A stretch of 49,577 nucleotides of DNA from Mycolicibacter sinensis (GTDB taxonomy: Bacteria; Actinomycetota; Actinomycetes; Mycobacteriales; Mycobacteriaceae), in the NCBI RefSeq assembly GCF_001667945.1, contig NZ_LZJK01000029.1:1-49577 (forward strand), in the 5' to 3' direction. A program made the translations under genes and the position numbers. Shown here piece by piece: positions 1 through 11,676 of this stretch. The notes under the pieces are model-generated. The model had not been told where the DNA came from. It was given only the letters and a program-made list of their open reading frames with translations, and searched no databases. Each line of letters opens with the position of its first letter. The stretch's first letter is position 1.

Positions 1-39
1 GGTGGAAAAGTAGGACACCGCCGAACACAATTTAAAAGC

Positions 40-72
40 CCTGTGGCCCCCAAACAACTTGGGGGCCACAGG
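40..72 (+). terminator. Strong hairpin, probable terminator of the upstream gene
   Basis: A perfect 14-bp inverted repeat (arms 40-53 and 59-72) with a 5-base loop. No clear T-run follows on the plus strand. On the minus strand the hairpin is followed by a short T-rich run (31-38), so it may act in both directions. The rest of positions 1-244 shows no convincing gene. Confidence 0.65.
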
Positions 73-244
73 CATTTACACCGCACGCCCACGAATAGCG
101 GGCGATCATTTGTGCCGACGACCCGCGGGGCAGGCATTCCTGGTCAGCCGGCAGCTCGGCACGCGGTTCGGGGATCGGTGCAGTCGGCGGAGAAATGCCG
201 GCGGCCCGTATCCTTACACGAGGTTTTAGGCGCGAAAGGTTTCC

Positions 245-2167
245 GTGGTCGACAACAGAGCAAGTGGCGGGCGTGGTCAGCCGCGCGGGGGCACCGGAAG
301 TGGCCAACGCGGTCCGCAGCAAAGGCGGGGAGCCGGCGATCAGCGGCGCACACCACCCACCGGCGATCAGCGCCGAACGCCTCGGGGCCCCAGACCGGAC
401 CGGGACCGTCGTACCGCGCCTCGGCGTGATCACGACGGCGGTTCACGGCCGCCGCGGCCAGCCGGCGAGGAACCCACCCCGCGCTACGACGACCCGCCGC
501 TTCCCGCCGGGATCGAACCCAAACAGCTGGCCCCGGAAGTGCGTCGGGAACTGAGCACGCTGAGCCGGTCCGCCGCCGACGGCGTGGCCTGCCACCTGGT
601 GGCCGCCGGCATGCTGCTCGACGACGACCCGCAGGCCGCCTTGCGGCACGCCCAGGCGGCCCGGGCGCGCTCGACACGGATCACCGCCGTACGCGAGGCG
701 GTCGGGATCGCGGCCTACCACTGCGGCGACTGGACACAGGCGCTGGCCGAGCTGCGCGCCGCGCGCCGGATGGGCAGCAAATCCGCGCTGCTGCCGTTGA
801 TCGCCGACTGTGAACGCGGCCTGGGCCGGCCGCAGCGGGCGATCGAACTGGCCGCCAGCCCCGAAGCCGCCCAACTGGAGGGCGACGAGGCTGACGAACT
901 GCGGATCGTCGTCGCCGGCGCCCGCGCCGACCTGGGCCAGCTGGAGCAGGCGCTGACGGTGCTGGCGGCGGCGCCGACCGACCCCGAACGCACCGGGTCG
1001 ACGGTGGCCCGGCTGCACTACGCCCACGCCGAGACCCTGGTGGCCCTGGGCCGCGACGCCGAGGCGCTGGACTGGTTCCTCAAGGCCGCGGCAGCCGACA
1101 CCGAAGGCGTGACCGATGTCGAGGAGCGGATCGCCGAACTGGGCGGCTCCGCCACACTGGCAGACGAATACGACTGTCTGCTACTCGATCTCGACGGCAC
1201 GGTGTTCCGCGGTGGCGAACCCACCGTGGGAGCCGTCGAGACCCTGGCGCAGGTGCAGAGCCGCGGGCTGTTCATCACCAACAACTCCTCTCGGGGCGCC
1301 GCCGAAGTAGCCGAGCACCTGCGTCAACTGGGCTTCACCGCGGCCGCCGAGGACGTGGCCACCAGCGCCCAGATCGCGGCACACCTGCTCGCCGGGCAAC
1401 TGCCCGCCGGATCGCGGGTGCTGGTAGTCGGCACCGAATCGCTGGCCGCCGAAATCGCCGCCGCCGGTTTGGAACCGGTGCGGCTGGCGGCCGACGAGCC
1501 GGCCGCGGTGGTGCAGGGACTGTCCACCGAGACCGGCTGGGCTGAGCTGGCCGAGGCGGCCCTGGCGATCCGGGCCGGAGCGATGTGGATGGCCACCAAC
1601 GTCGACAAGACCCTGCCGTCCGAGCGCGGCCTGCTGCCCGGCAACGGATCGATGGTGGCCGCGCTGCGGGCCGCCACCGATGCCGAACCCCAGGTGGCGG
1701 GCAAGCCCGGCCCGGGACTGCTCACCGAGGCGCTGACCCGCGGCGAGTTCTATGCCCCGCTGGTCGTCGGTGACCGGCTGGACACCGACATCGCCGCCGC
1801 CAACGCCGCCGCGCTGCCGAGCCTGATGGTGCTCACCGGCGTCAACTCGGCACGCGACGCCGTCGGCGCCGTAGCCGAGCAACGCCCCACCTACATCGGC
1901 CACGATCTGCGATCGCTGCATCTCGACGCCAACCGGGCGGCCATCGGCCCGCAGCCGCAATGGCAGATCAGCGTCGACGGTACGACGATCACCGTCGCCA
2001 CCGCGCAGCCCGAAGACGACGACGCCGATGGGCTGTCGATCGTGCGTGGCCTCGCCAGTGCGGTGGCCGACGCCGACCTGGCCGGGCGCGCGTTTTCCGT
2101 CGAGTCCGCCGACGACACCGCCGGCAAGGCTCTGCAACAGTGGTCCCTGCTCGGCCCCTGGCCGTAA
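245..2167 (+). CDS. Fusion of a TPR-like N-terminal region and a HAD-IIA phosphatase (Rv1691 + Rv1692 type)
   Basis: 640 residues from a GTG start with a purine-rich ribosome site (AAAGG, 236-240) just upstream. Residues 1-85 are Arg/Gly/Pro-rich and probably disordered. Residues 90-300 are an Ala/Leu-rich helical repeat region resembling TPRs. From about residue 312 there is a full HAD phosphatase: motif I DLDGT (D315, D317), motif II TNNSS (345-349), the Lys motif (K487) and motif IV GDRLDTD (509-515). The HAD part resembles the mycobacterial glycerol-3-phosphate phosphatase, which recycles glycerol from lipid turnover. In M. tuberculosis the two parts are, as I recall, separate neighbouring genes; here one uninterrupted frame spans both. 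It is followed by the small gene at 2206. Confidence 0.85.
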   Translation: MVDNRASGGRGQPRGGTGSGQRGPQQRRGAGDQRRTPPTGDQRRTPRGPRPDRDRRTAPRRDHDGGSRPPRPAGEEPTPRYDDPPLPAGIEPKQLAPEVRRELSTLSRSAADGVACHLVAAGMLLDDDPQAALRHAQAARARSTRITAVREAVGIAAYHCGDWTQALAELRAARRMGSKSALLPLIADCERGLGRPQRAIELAASPEAAQLEGDEADELRIVVAGARADLGQLEQALTVLAAAPTDPERTGSTVARLHYAHAETLVALGRDAEALDWFLKAAAADTEGVTDVEERIAELGGSATLADEYDCLLLDLDGTVFRGGEPTVGAVETLAQVQSRGLFITNNSSRGAAEVAEHLRQLGFTAAAEDVATSAQIAAHLLAGQLPAGSRVLVVGTESLAAEIAAAGLEPVRLAADEPAAVVQGLSTETGWAELAEAALAIRAGAMWMATNVDKTLPSERGLLPGNGSMVAALRAATDAEPQVAGKPGPGLLTEALTRGEFYAPLVVGDRLDTDIAAANAAALPSLMVLTGVNSARDAVGAVAEQRPTYIGHDLRSLHLDANRAAIGPQPQWQISVDGTTITVATAQPEDDDADGLSIVRGLASAVADADLAGRAFSVESADDTAGKALQQWSLLGPWP

Positions 2168-2188
2168 GGGGCCCCACCTGGCATGGTC

Positions 2189-2194
2189 TAGCGT
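2189..2194 (+). promoter_or_regulatory. Candidate -10 element TAGCGT before the small gene and tlyA
   Basis: TAGCGT matches the mycobacterial SigA -10 pattern TAnnnT and lies 11 bases before the ATG at 2206, so the mRNA would have a leader of only about 4-5 bases. It would allow the 2206-5928 genes to be transcribed independently of the phosphatase gene. Confidence 0.45.
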
Positions 2195-2205
2195 TGGTGG
2201 CACCC

Positions 2206-2382
2206 ATGAACACTGAGATTGATGATGTCCGGGAGCGCATCGCGGCGTTACTGGCCGAGCTGCCCGGGGAAGCCGAGCTGGCCGAACTGCCGGCCCATAG
2301 CGATCTCAACGCGTTGGCGCAGCGGCTCGAAGAAGCCCATGAGGTCTTGGTGGCCGCTCTGGAGTCGGTGGAGAAGGGCTGA
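2206..2382 (+). CDS. Small conserved mycobacterial protein (Rv1693 type)
   Basis: 58 residues, acidic and helical, with a Leu/Ala/Glu-rich sequence that could form one or two amphipathic helices. Length and place (between the HAD phosphatase and tlyA) match the M. tuberculosis protein Rv1693. The ATG at 2206 was chosen because it follows the -10 element closely and gives the expected length. The stop is 6 bases before tlyA, so the two are probably co-transcribed. Function unknown. Confidence 0.7.
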   Translation: MNTEIDDVRERIAALLAELPGEAELAELPAHSDLNALAQRLEEAHEVLVAALESVEKG

Positions 2383-2388
2383 GGGCAG

Positions 2389-3195
2389 ATGTCGCGGCGC
2401 GCTCGCGTTGACGCCGAGCTGGTCCGGCGCGGACTGGCGCGCTCGCGCCAGCAGGCCGCCGAATTGATCGGCGCCGGCAAGGTGACCATCGACGGCATCC
2501 CGGCAGTCAAACCGGCCACCGCGGTGACACTCACCGCCGCCTTGGCCGTCGTCGATGATGGCGAACGCAGCTGGGTGTCGCGCGGGGCGCACAAGCTGAT
2601 CGGTGCCCTGGACACCTTCGGCATCACCGTCGCCGCCCGGCACTGCCTGGATGCCGGCGCATCGACCGGCGGATTCACCGAAGTGCTGCTGGACCGGGGC
2701 GCGGCCCGGGTGATCGCCGTCGACGTCGGCTACGGCCAGTTGGCCTGGGCGCTGCGCACCGACCCGCGCGTCGTCGTCGTCGAACGCACCAACGTCCGGG
2801 GCCTGACGCCCGAGGCCATCGGTGGCCCCGTCGACTTGATCGTCGCCGACCTGTCGTTCATCTCGCTGGCCACCGTGTTGCCCGCGCTGGCTGGCTGCGC
2901 GTCACCGGGCGCCGATATCGTTCCGATGGTGAAGCCGCAGTTCGAGGTGGGACGAGAACAGGTGGGTGCCGGCGGGGTGGTGTCTGACCCGGGCCTGCGC
3001 GCTGACGCGGTGCGCGCGGTGGCGCATCGGGCGGCAGACCTCGGGTGGAACACCGTCGCGGTCACGGCCAGTCCGCTGCCGGGCCCGTCGGGCAACGTCG
3101 AATACTTTCTGCATCTGCGTGCCGCCGCCGCACCGCTGACCGGTGATGCGTTGGATGCAGCCGTCAAGGAAGCCGTCGCGAAGGGACCCCAGTGA
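2389..3195 (+). CDS. tlyA: 16S/23S rRNA (cytidine-2'-O)-methyltransferase TlyA
   Basis: 268 residues, the family's usual length in mycobacteria. An S4-type RNA-binding domain covers about residues 1-65. A Rossmann-like methyltransferase follows, with the SAM-binding motif [14 protein letters not shown], the DLSFISL segment and MVKPQFE. Known members 2'-O-methylate cytidines of 16S and 23S rRNA, and their loss gives capreomycin resistance. It follows the small gene by 6 bases and overlaps nadK by 4 bases (GTGA), so the genes are translationally coupled. Confidence 0.95.
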   Translation: MSRRARVDAELVRRGLARSRQQAAELIGAGKVTIDGIPAVKPATAVTLTAALAVVDDGERSWVSRGAHKLIGALDTFGITVAARHCLDAGASTGGFTEVLLDRGAARVIAVDVGYGQLAWALRTDPRVVVVERTNVRGLTPEAIGGPVDLIVADLSFISLATVLPALAGCASPGADIVPMVKPQFEVGREQVGAGGVVSDPGLRADAVRAVAHRAADLGWNTVAVTASPLPGPSGNVEYFLHLRAAAAPLTGDALDAAVKEAVAKGPQ

Positions 3196-4124
3196 CTATC
3201 GGGAGCCAACAGCGCACCGTTCTGCTGGTGGTGCACACCGGGCGTGAAGAGGCCACCGACACCGCCCGCCGCGTCGAGAAGGTGTTGGGTGACCACGGCA
3301 TCACGCTGCGGGTGCTGACCGCCGAAGCCGTCGACAAGGGCTCGCTGCACCTGGCCCCGGACGACATGCGTGAACTCGGCGTCGAGATCGACGTGGTGGA
3401 CCCGGACACCCGGGCCGCCGAGGGCTGCGAACTGGTGCTGGTCCTCGGCGGCGACGGCAGCTTCCTGCGGGCCGCCGAACTGGCCCGCAGCGCCGACATC
3501 CCGGTGCTGGGAGTCAATCTGGGTCGGATCGGCTTCCTGGCCGAGGCCGAAGCCGACCACATCGACCGGGTCCTCGACCACATCATCGCCCGGGACTACC
3601 GGGTGGAGGACCGGATGACGCTGGACGTGGTGGTGCGCGCCGACGGGCAGATCATCGACCGCGGCTGGGCGCTCAACGAGGCGAGCATGGAGAAGGGCCC
3701 GCGGCTAGGCGTGCTCGGCGTGGTCGTCGAGGTGGACGGCCGGCCGGTGTCGACGTTCGGCTGCGACGGCATGTTGATCTCGACACCGACCGGCTCCACC
3801 GCCTATGCGTTCTCCGCGGGCGGGCCGGTGCTCTGGCCCGACTTGGACGCGATCCTGGTGGTGCCCAACAACGCCCACGCTTTGTTCGCCCGGCCGATGG
3901 TCACCAGCCCCGAGTCCACGATCGCGATCGAAGTCGAGAGCGATGGGCACAATGCGCTGGTGTTCTGCGACGGCCGGCGCAAGATGCTGGTGCCCGCGGG
4001 TGGCCGCCTCGAGGTGCAACGCGGGGTCACCCCGGTCAAATGGGCGCGGCTGGGGCGGTCCCCGTTCACCGACCGGCTGGTGCGCAAATTCCGGCTGCCG
4101 GTGACCGGCTGGCGCGGGCAGTAG
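3192..4124 (+). CDS. nadK: NAD kinase
   Basis: 310 residues from GTG. The diagnostic GGDG motif is at residues 86-89 ([11 protein letters not shown]), and the second conserved motif [14 protein letters not shown] is present. The enzyme phosphorylates NAD to NADP and sets the cellular NADP pool; mycobacterial members can use polyphosphate as well as ATP. It overlaps tlyA by 4 bases and ends 4 bases before recN. Confidence 0.95.
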   Translation: MTIGSQQRTVLLVVHTGREEATDTARRVEKVLGDHGITLRVLTAEAVDKGSLHLAPDDMRELGVEIDVVDPDTRAAEGCELVLVLGGDGSFLRAAELARSADIPVLGVNLGRIGFLAEAEADHIDRVLDHIIARDYRVEDRMTLDVVVRADGQIIDRGWALNEASMEKGPRLGVLGVVVEVDGRPVSTFGCDGMLISTPTGSTAYAFSAGGPVLWPDLDAILVVPNNAHALFARPMVTSPESTIAIEVESDGHNALVFCDGRRKMLVPAGGRLEVQRGVTPVKWARLGRSPFTDRLVRKFRLPVTGWRGQ

Positions 4125-4128
4125 TCGA

Positions 4129-5928
4129 GTGCTGACGGAGATCCGCATTGAGTCGCTGGGTGCGATCCGCGCGGCGACCGCCGAATTCGACCGTGGACTG
4201 ACCGTATTGACCGGGGAGACCGGTACCGGCAAGACGATGGTCGTCACCGGGCTGCACCTGCTCGGGGGCGCCCGCGCCGACGCCACCAGGGTGCGCTCGG
4301 GGGCGGCCCGCGCGGTGGTGGAGGGCCGGTTCTGCACCGCCGATCTGGCGCCGGCGGCCGCCGCGCAGATCGACGAGATCCTGGAGGCCTCCGGCGCCGA
4401 GCGCGACGAGGACGGCAGCGTGATCGCCGCGCGCTCAGTCAGCGCCGACGGCCCGTCGCGGGCCTACCTCGGCGGTCGCGGGGTGCCCGCCAAGTCGCTG
4501 AGCGGTTTCACCGGCGGGCTGCTGACCCTGCACGGCCAGAACGACCAGCTGCGGTTGATGCGCCCGGAGGAGCAGCGCGCGGCGCTGGACCGGTTCGCCG
4601 CGGTCGGCGCCCGGCTGGAGCGCTACCGCAGCGCCCGGGAGGCCTGGTTGGCGGCGCGACGCGAACTCGTCGATCGCGGCAACCGTGCCCGGGAACTGGC
4701 CCAGGAAGCCGACCGCCTCACCTTCGCGCTGCGGGAGATCGACGCCGTCGATCCGCACCCCGGAGAGGACGACGCACTGACGGTCGAGATCCGTCGGCTC
4801 TCCGAGCTCGACGCGCTGCGCGCCGCGGCGTCGGGGGCGCGGGCCGCACTGGACGGCGCCGATGACGAGATGGTGGCGTCCTCGGCCACCGACCGGCTCG
4901 GGCAGGCCAAGGCGGCGCTGACCGCCACCGACGACACCGCCCTGCAGGCGCTGGGCGAACAGCTCGGCGAGGCGCTCACGGTGGTCGGCGATGTGGCCCG
5001 CGAACTCGGCGGCTACCTCGACGAGCTGCCCACCGGCGCCGACGCGCTGGACGCCAAGCTGGCGCGGCAGGCCGAGCTGCGCATCCTGACCCGCAAATAC
5101 GCCGCCGACATCGATGGGGTGCTGGCCTGGGCGGCGCAGTCGCGGGACCGGCTGGCTCAGCTCGACGTCTCCGAAGAAGCGCTCGCCGGGCTGGCCCGCC
5201 GCGTCGACGAGCTCGCCGAGCAGGTGGTGAAGACGGCCACCGAGCTCAGCGCCGCGCGCGGCAAAGCGGCTCGCGGGTTGGCCAAGGCGGTCAGCGCCGA
5301 GCTGTCCGGGCTGGCGATGGCCGACGCGGAATTCAGCATCCGGGTGAGCCACAGCCCGGCCGCCGACGACGACCCGGCCGCCCTGCGGTTGCCGTCCGGG
5401 CAGACCGTGCATGCCGGCGCCGACGGTATCGACGACGTCGAGTTCGGGCTGGCCGCGCACCGGGGCATGACGGTGCTACCGCTGGCCAAGAGCGCCTCCG
5501 GGGGCGAGCTGTCCCGGGTGATGTTGGCCCTGGAGGTGGTGCTGGCCACCTCGTCGTTGTCGTCGGCGCGCAGCTCGGCCGGCACCACGATGGTGTTCGA
5601 CGAGGTCGACGCCGGCGTGGGCGGCCGCGCGGCCGTGCAGATCGGGCGCCGGCTGGCCCGGCTGGCCCGCACGCACCAGGTCATCGTGGTGACGCACCTG
5701 CCGCAGGTGGCGGCCTATGCCGATGTGCACCTGATGGTGGAGCCCACCGGCCGGGACGGCGCCAGCGGGGTACGGCGGCTGGACGGCGAGGACCGGGTGG
5801 CCGAATTGGCCCGGATGCTGGCCGGGCTGGGCGAGACCGACACGGCCCGCGCCCACGCGCGGGAACTCCTCAATGCGGCCCGCGAAGACGGCGACGCGGA
5901 CCGCGCCACCCCGGCCACAACCGTGTGA
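4129..5928 (+). CDS. recN: DNA repair protein RecN
   Basis: 599 residues, an SMC-like ATPase for double-strand break repair. The Walker A motif GETGTGKT is at residues 29-36, the ABC signature SGGELS at 457-462 and Walker B with DEVDAG around 491-496. The middle (about 170-400) is the short Ala/Leu/Glu-rich coiled coil typical of RecN. The GTG start at 4129 puts the ATPase core at the N-terminus as expected. It sits 4 bases after nadK, so it is the last gene of the tlyA-nadK-recN unit. I saw no LexA box immediately upstream. Confidence 0.95.
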   Translation: MLTEIRIESLGAIRAATAEFDRGLTVLTGETGTGKTMVVTGLHLLGGARADATRVRSGAARAVVEGRFCTADLAPAAAAQIDEILEASGAERDEDGSVIAARSVSADGPSRAYLGGRGVPAKSLSGFTGGLLTLHGQNDQLRLMRPEEQRAALDRFAAVGARLERYRSAREAWLAARRELVDRGNRARELAQEADRLTFALREIDAVDPHPGEDDALTVEIRRLSELDALRAAASGARAALDGADDEMVASSATDRLGQAKAALTATDDTALQALGEQLGEALTVVGDVARELGGYLDELPTGADALDAKLARQAELRILTRKYAADIDGVLAWAAQSRDRLAQLDVSEEALAGLARRVDELAEQVVKTATELSAARGKAARGLAKAVSAELSGLAMADAEFSIRVSHSPAADDDPAALRLPSGQTVHAGADGIDDVEFGLAAHRGMTVLPLAKSASGGELSRVMLALEVVLATSSLSSARSSAGTTMVFDEVDAGVGGRAAVQIGRRLARLARTHQVIVVTHLPQVAAYADVHLMVEPTGRDGASGVRRLDGEDRVAELARMLAGLGETDTARAHARELLNAAREDGDADRATPATTV

Positions 5929-5974
5929 CTGGTGTGACTGTTCGTAACTAGTGGTGCTGTTGTTACGGCGCGCC

Positions 5975-5990
5975 TCCCCGATTTCGGGGA
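5975..5990 (+). terminator. Short hairpin after recN
   Basis: Six-bp perfect stem (TCCCCG/CGGGGA) with a 4-base loop, followed by TTTCCC. It is weak but well placed between recN and the promoter of steA. Confidence 0.35.
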
Positions 5991-5999
5991 TTTCCCGGA

Positions 6000-6005
6000 C
6001 ACAAT
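6000..6005 (+). promoter_or_regulatory. Candidate -10 element CACAAT of a leaderless steA mRNA
   Basis: CACAAT (A at position 2 and T at position 6 conserved) ends 7 bases before the ATG at 6013 and there is no Shine-Dalgarno sequence. The mRNA probably starts at or next to the A of the start codon. Confidence 0.45.
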
Positions 6006-6012
6006 CGCGGAC

Positions 6013-7194
6013 ATGAAGATGCCTGCGCTGCTGTCTCGTAACACCTCCCGGCCTGGTGTCGTCGGCACGGCCCGCGTCGATCACGACATCGACCGGTTGC
6101 TGCGGCGGGTGGGGCCCGGTGACATCGTGGTGCTCGACATTCTCGACCTGGACCGGATCACCGCCGACGCCCTGGTGGAAGCCGAGATCGCCGGGGTCGT
6201 CAACGCCTCGGCGTCCATCTCCGGGCGCTATCCCAACCTCGGGCCGGAGGTGCTGGTCGCCAACGGCGTCACCCTGATCGATGAAGCCGGGCCGACGGTG
6301 TTCAAGAAGATTCGCGACGGCGCCAAGGTCCGGCTGCACAACGGCGCCGTCTACTCCGGCGACCGGCGGTTGGCGCGCGGCGTGGAACGCAACGATGTCG
6401 AGATCGCCGACCTGATGCTCGAGGCCAAGACCGGACTGGTGGCTCACCTGGAGTCCTTCGCCGGCAACACCATCGAGTTCATCCGCAGCGAGAGCCCGCT
6501 GCTGATCGACGGGATCGGGATCCCCGAGATCGATGTCGACCTGCGCCGCCGGCACGTCGTGCTGGTGGGCGACGAACCCGATGCCGCCGACGACCTCAAG
6601 TGTCTCAAGCCGTTCATCAAGGAGTACCAGCCCGTGCTGATCGGGATCGGTGCCGGCGCCGACGTGCTGCGCAAGGCGGGATACCGCCCGCAGCTGATCG
6701 TCGGCGACCCCGACCAGATGAGCGCGGAGGTGCTGCGGTGCGGTTCGCAGGTGGTGCTGCCCGCCGACGCCGACGGTCACGCGCCGGGCCTGGAGCGCAT
6801 CCAGGACCTGGGTGTGGGGGCGATGACGTTCCCGGCCGCCGGTTCCGCCATGGACCTGGCGCTGCTGCTGGCCGACCACCATGGTGCGGCGCTGCTGGTG
6901 ACGGCGGGGCACACCGCCAACATCGAGACGTTCTTCGACCGGACCCGTCAGCTGACGAATCCGTCGATGTTCCTGACCCGGCTCAAGGTCGGCGAGAAGC
7001 TGGTCGACGCCCGCGCCGTCGCCACGCTGTACCGCAATCGGGTCTCCGCGGGAGCGATTGCACTGCTGGTGCTGTCGATGCTGATGGCGGTCATCGTGGC
7101 GCTGTGGGTCTCGCAGACCGACGCCGTGGTGCTCGACTGGCTCAGCAACTACTGGCATCACCTGACGCAGTGGCTGCAGCACTGGGTGACCTAA
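6013..7194 (+). CDS. steA: SteA-type cell-separation protein (Rv1697 family)
   Basis: 393 residues. Most of the protein is a soluble alpha/beta domain with Gly/Asp-rich loops such as IGIGAGAD and IVGDPDQMS, resembling a thiamin-pyrophosphokinase-like fold. One transmembrane helix lies near the C-terminus (about residues 342-365, SAGAIALLVLSMLMAVIVAL), followed by a short Trp-rich tail. Corynebacterial SteA acts with SteB in daughter-cell separation upstream of peptidoglycan hydrolase activation. Here the SteB/MctB-type gene follows after 10 bases, supporting a shared role. Confidence 0.8.
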   Translation: MKMPALLSRNTSRPGVVGTARVDHDIDRLLRRVGPGDIVVLDILDLDRITADALVEAEIAGVVNASASISGRYPNLGPEVLVANGVTLIDEAGPTVFKKIRDGAKVRLHNGAVYSGDRRLARGVERNDVEIADLMLEAKTGLVAHLESFAGNTIEFIRSESPLLIDGIGIPEIDVDLRRRHVVLVGDEPDAADDLKCLKPFIKEYQPVLIGIGAGADVLRKAGYRPQLIVGDPDQMSAEVLRCGSQVVLPADADGHAPGLERIQDLGVGAMTFPAAGSAMDLALLLADHHGAALLVTAGHTANIETFFDRTRQLTNPSMFLTRLKVGEKLVDARAVATLYRNRVSAGAIALLVLSMLMAVIVALWVSQTDAVVLDWLSNYWHHLTQWLQHWVT

Positions 7195-7204
7195 GGGAAC
7201 TGCG

Positions 7205-8164
7205 ATGATCACCCCGCGCTACCACGCGATGTCGCTGACCGCGGTGCTGCTGGCACTGGTGCTCGGCGTCGTGCTGGGCTCCGGGCTGCTGTCGGGGCGG
7301 GTGTTGGGCAGCCTGCAGTCCGATAAGCAGGAGTTGCGCGCGCAGATCGACGCGCTGCACGCACAGCGCAGCGCACTGGACGAGCGGCTCGGCAACGCCA
7401 ACGATTTCGATGCGGCAATGGCACCCCGGATCGTGCATGACGCGCTGACCGGCAAGTCCACGGTGATCTTTGCGACCCCCGACGCCGCCGCCGACGACGT
7501 CGAGGCGGTGGCACGCATCATCGGCCAGGCGGGCGGATCCGTCACCGGCACGGTCGCTCTGACGGAGCAGTTCGTCGGCGGCAACGCCGAGGAGAAGTTG
7601 CGTGCGGTGGTGGAATCCGGGATCGTGCCGGCCGGTGCCCAACTGAGCACCACGCTCATCGACCCGGGCGCCCAGGCCGGCGACCTACTGGGTATCGCGC
7701 TGCTGATCAACTCGCGCCATCCCGACCCGGCTGCTCGGCCCGGCCCCCCCGTCGATGACGCCCAGCGCGGCACCGTCCTGGCGGCGCTGCGCGACACCGG
7801 TTTCATCACCTACCGTGACCAACGGTTCGCGCCGGCCGATGCGGCCGTGGTGGTCACCGGGGGAGCGCTGCCCGACGACGCCGGCAGCAGTGGCGTGAGC
7901 GTGGCCCGGTTCGCGGCGGCCCTGGCCCCGCACGGCTCGGCGACGGTGCTGGCCGGCCGGGACGGCTGCGCCTCGGGCACCGCGGCCGTCGCGATGGCCC
8001 GCACCGATTCGGCGGTCGCCGAAGCGGTCAGCACCGTCGACGACGTCGACCTCGAGGCCGGCCGGATCACCACCGTCATGGCGGTGAGCAGCCTGCTCAA
8101 CGGCGGGCACCCCGGGCAGTACGGCATCGGCCACGGCGCCGGCTCGGTCACGCTGGCGCAGTAG
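7205..8164 (+). CDS. mctB: MctB/SteB-type copper transporter or cell-separation partner (Rv1698 family)
   Basis: 319 residues with an AAGGGA ribosome site just before the ATG. The N-terminal hydrophobic segment (about residues 10-33) is a membrane anchor or uncleaved signal. A short predicted coiled coil follows (about 37-62), then an Ala/Gly/Val-rich extracytoplasmic domain. The M. tuberculosis homologue Rv1698 is described as a channel protein needed to keep internal copper low; corynebacterial relatives pair with SteA in cell separation. Adjacency to steA fits both views, and the sequence alone cannot decide between them. Confidence 0.8.
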   Translation: MITPRYHAMSLTAVLLALVLGVVLGSGLLSGRVLGSLQSDKQELRAQIDALHAQRSALDERLGNANDFDAAMAPRIVHDALTGKSTVIFATPDAAADDVEAVARIIGQAGGSVTGTVALTEQFVGGNAEEKLRAVVESGIVPAGAQLSTTLIDPGAQAGDLLGIALLINSRHPDPAARPGPPVDDAQRGTVLAALRDTGFITYRDQRFAPADAAVVVTGGALPDDAGSSGVSVARFAAALAPHGSATVLAGRDGCASGTAAVAMARTDSAVAEAVSTVDDVDLEAGRITTVMAVSSLLNGGHPGQYGIGHGAGSVTLAQ

Positions 8165-8207
8165 AGCACACGGCGCGGCCGGCGTGGCCGGGCGTGGCCG
8201 GGCGTGT

Positions 8208-8226
8208 CAGCGGCCGGGGGCCGCTG
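8208..8226 (+). terminator. GC-rich hairpin between mctB and pyrG
   Basis: Perfect 8-bp stem (CAGCGGCC/GGCCGCTG) with a GGG loop and no T-run. It is preceded by a short GGCGTGGCCG direct repeat (8181-8200). It ends 8 bases before the pyrG -10 element. Confidence 0.5.
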
Positions 8227-8233
8227 ACGATGT

Positions 8234-8239
8234 TAGGGT
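8234..8239 (+). promoter_or_regulatory. Candidate -10 element TAGGGT of pyrG
   Basis: TAGGGT fits TAnnnT. Transcription would begin around 8247-8248, which is also an in-frame GTG. The mRNA could therefore be leaderless from 8248, or carry a leader of about 48 bases to the conserved start near 8296. Confidence 0.5.
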
Positions 8240-8241
8240 GA

Positions 8242-10719
<2,478 letters not shown>

Positions 10720-10723
<4 letters not shown>

Positions 10724-11676
10724 CCGCGGCGGCCCGGCCGGTAGCCCCGCTGACCGGGCAGTTGCAGGGTTATCTGGATCATCTGACGATCGAGCGCGGG
10801 GTCGCCGCCAACACGTTGAGCTCCTATCGGCGCGACCTGCGGCGCTACAGCGAGCACCTGTTGGCCCGCGGAGTTGAGGACCTGGCTGACGTCCGGGAGA
10901 GCGATGTCACCGAATTCCTGGTGGCGCTGCGGCGCGGTGATCCGGAAAACGGCGTGCCGGCGCTGTCGGCGGTCTCGGCCGGGCGCGCACTGATCGCGGT
11001 GCGGGGTCTGCACCGGTTCGCCGCCGCCGAGGGCATGGCGGCTGTGGATGTGGCGCGCGGGGTCAAGCCGCCGGCGCCGGGACGCCGGCTACCCAAGAGC
11101 CTGAGCATCGACGAGGTGTCGGCGCTGTTGGCCGGCGCAGGCGGCGACAGCGCCTCGGACGGCCCGTTGACGCTGCGCAACCGGGCGCTGCTGGAGTTGT
11201 TGTACTCCACCGGATCCCGCATCTCGGAGGCCGTCGGCCTGGATCTCGACGACATCGACGTGCGCGACCGGTCGGTGCTGTTGCGCGGCAAGGGCGGCAA
11301 ACAGCGGCTGGTGCCGGTGGGGCGGCCCGCGGTGGCGGCCTTGGACGCCTACCTGGTGCGGGGCCGCCCGGGCCTGGCGGGCCGGGGCCGCGGCACGGCG
11401 GCGGTGTTCCTCAACGCCCGCGGCGGCCGGCTGTCGCGGCAGAGCGCCTGGCAGGTGCTGCAGGACGCCGCCGAACGGGCCGGGATCACCGCGAAGGTGT
11501 CACCGCACACCTTGCGGCATTCGTTTGCGACCCATCTGCTCGACGGCGGCGCCGACGTGCGGGTGGTGCAAGAGCTGCTCGGGCACGCCTCGGTGTCGAC
11601 CACGCAGATCTACACGCTGGTCACGGTCAACACGCTGCGCGAGGTGTGGGCCGGCGCCCACCCTCGGGCCCGCTAG
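10720..11676 (+). CDS. xerD: Site-specific tyrosine recombinase XerD
   Basis: 318 residues. It has an N-terminal core-binding domain (about 10-100) and a catalytic domain with R167 (in TGSRISEA), [26 protein letters not shown] and the nucleophile Y298 (QIYT). With XerC it resolves chromosome dimers at dif. I chose the ATG at 10720 (ATGA overlap with the NUDIX stop) over the in-frame ATG at 10675, because it gives the family's length and N-terminus. It ends in a 4-base convergent overlap with the O-methyltransferase gene. Confidence 0.93.

Noticed and set aside
1..244. Start of a gene before the phosphatase
   Set aside because: Open frames at 43-429 and 195-554 continue as shadows into the phosphatase gene; the only solid signal is the hairpin at 40-72.
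5476..7212. 578-codon open frame antisense to recN/steA
   Set aside because: Shadow frame; no motif, and it crosses an obvious intergenic gap and promoter.
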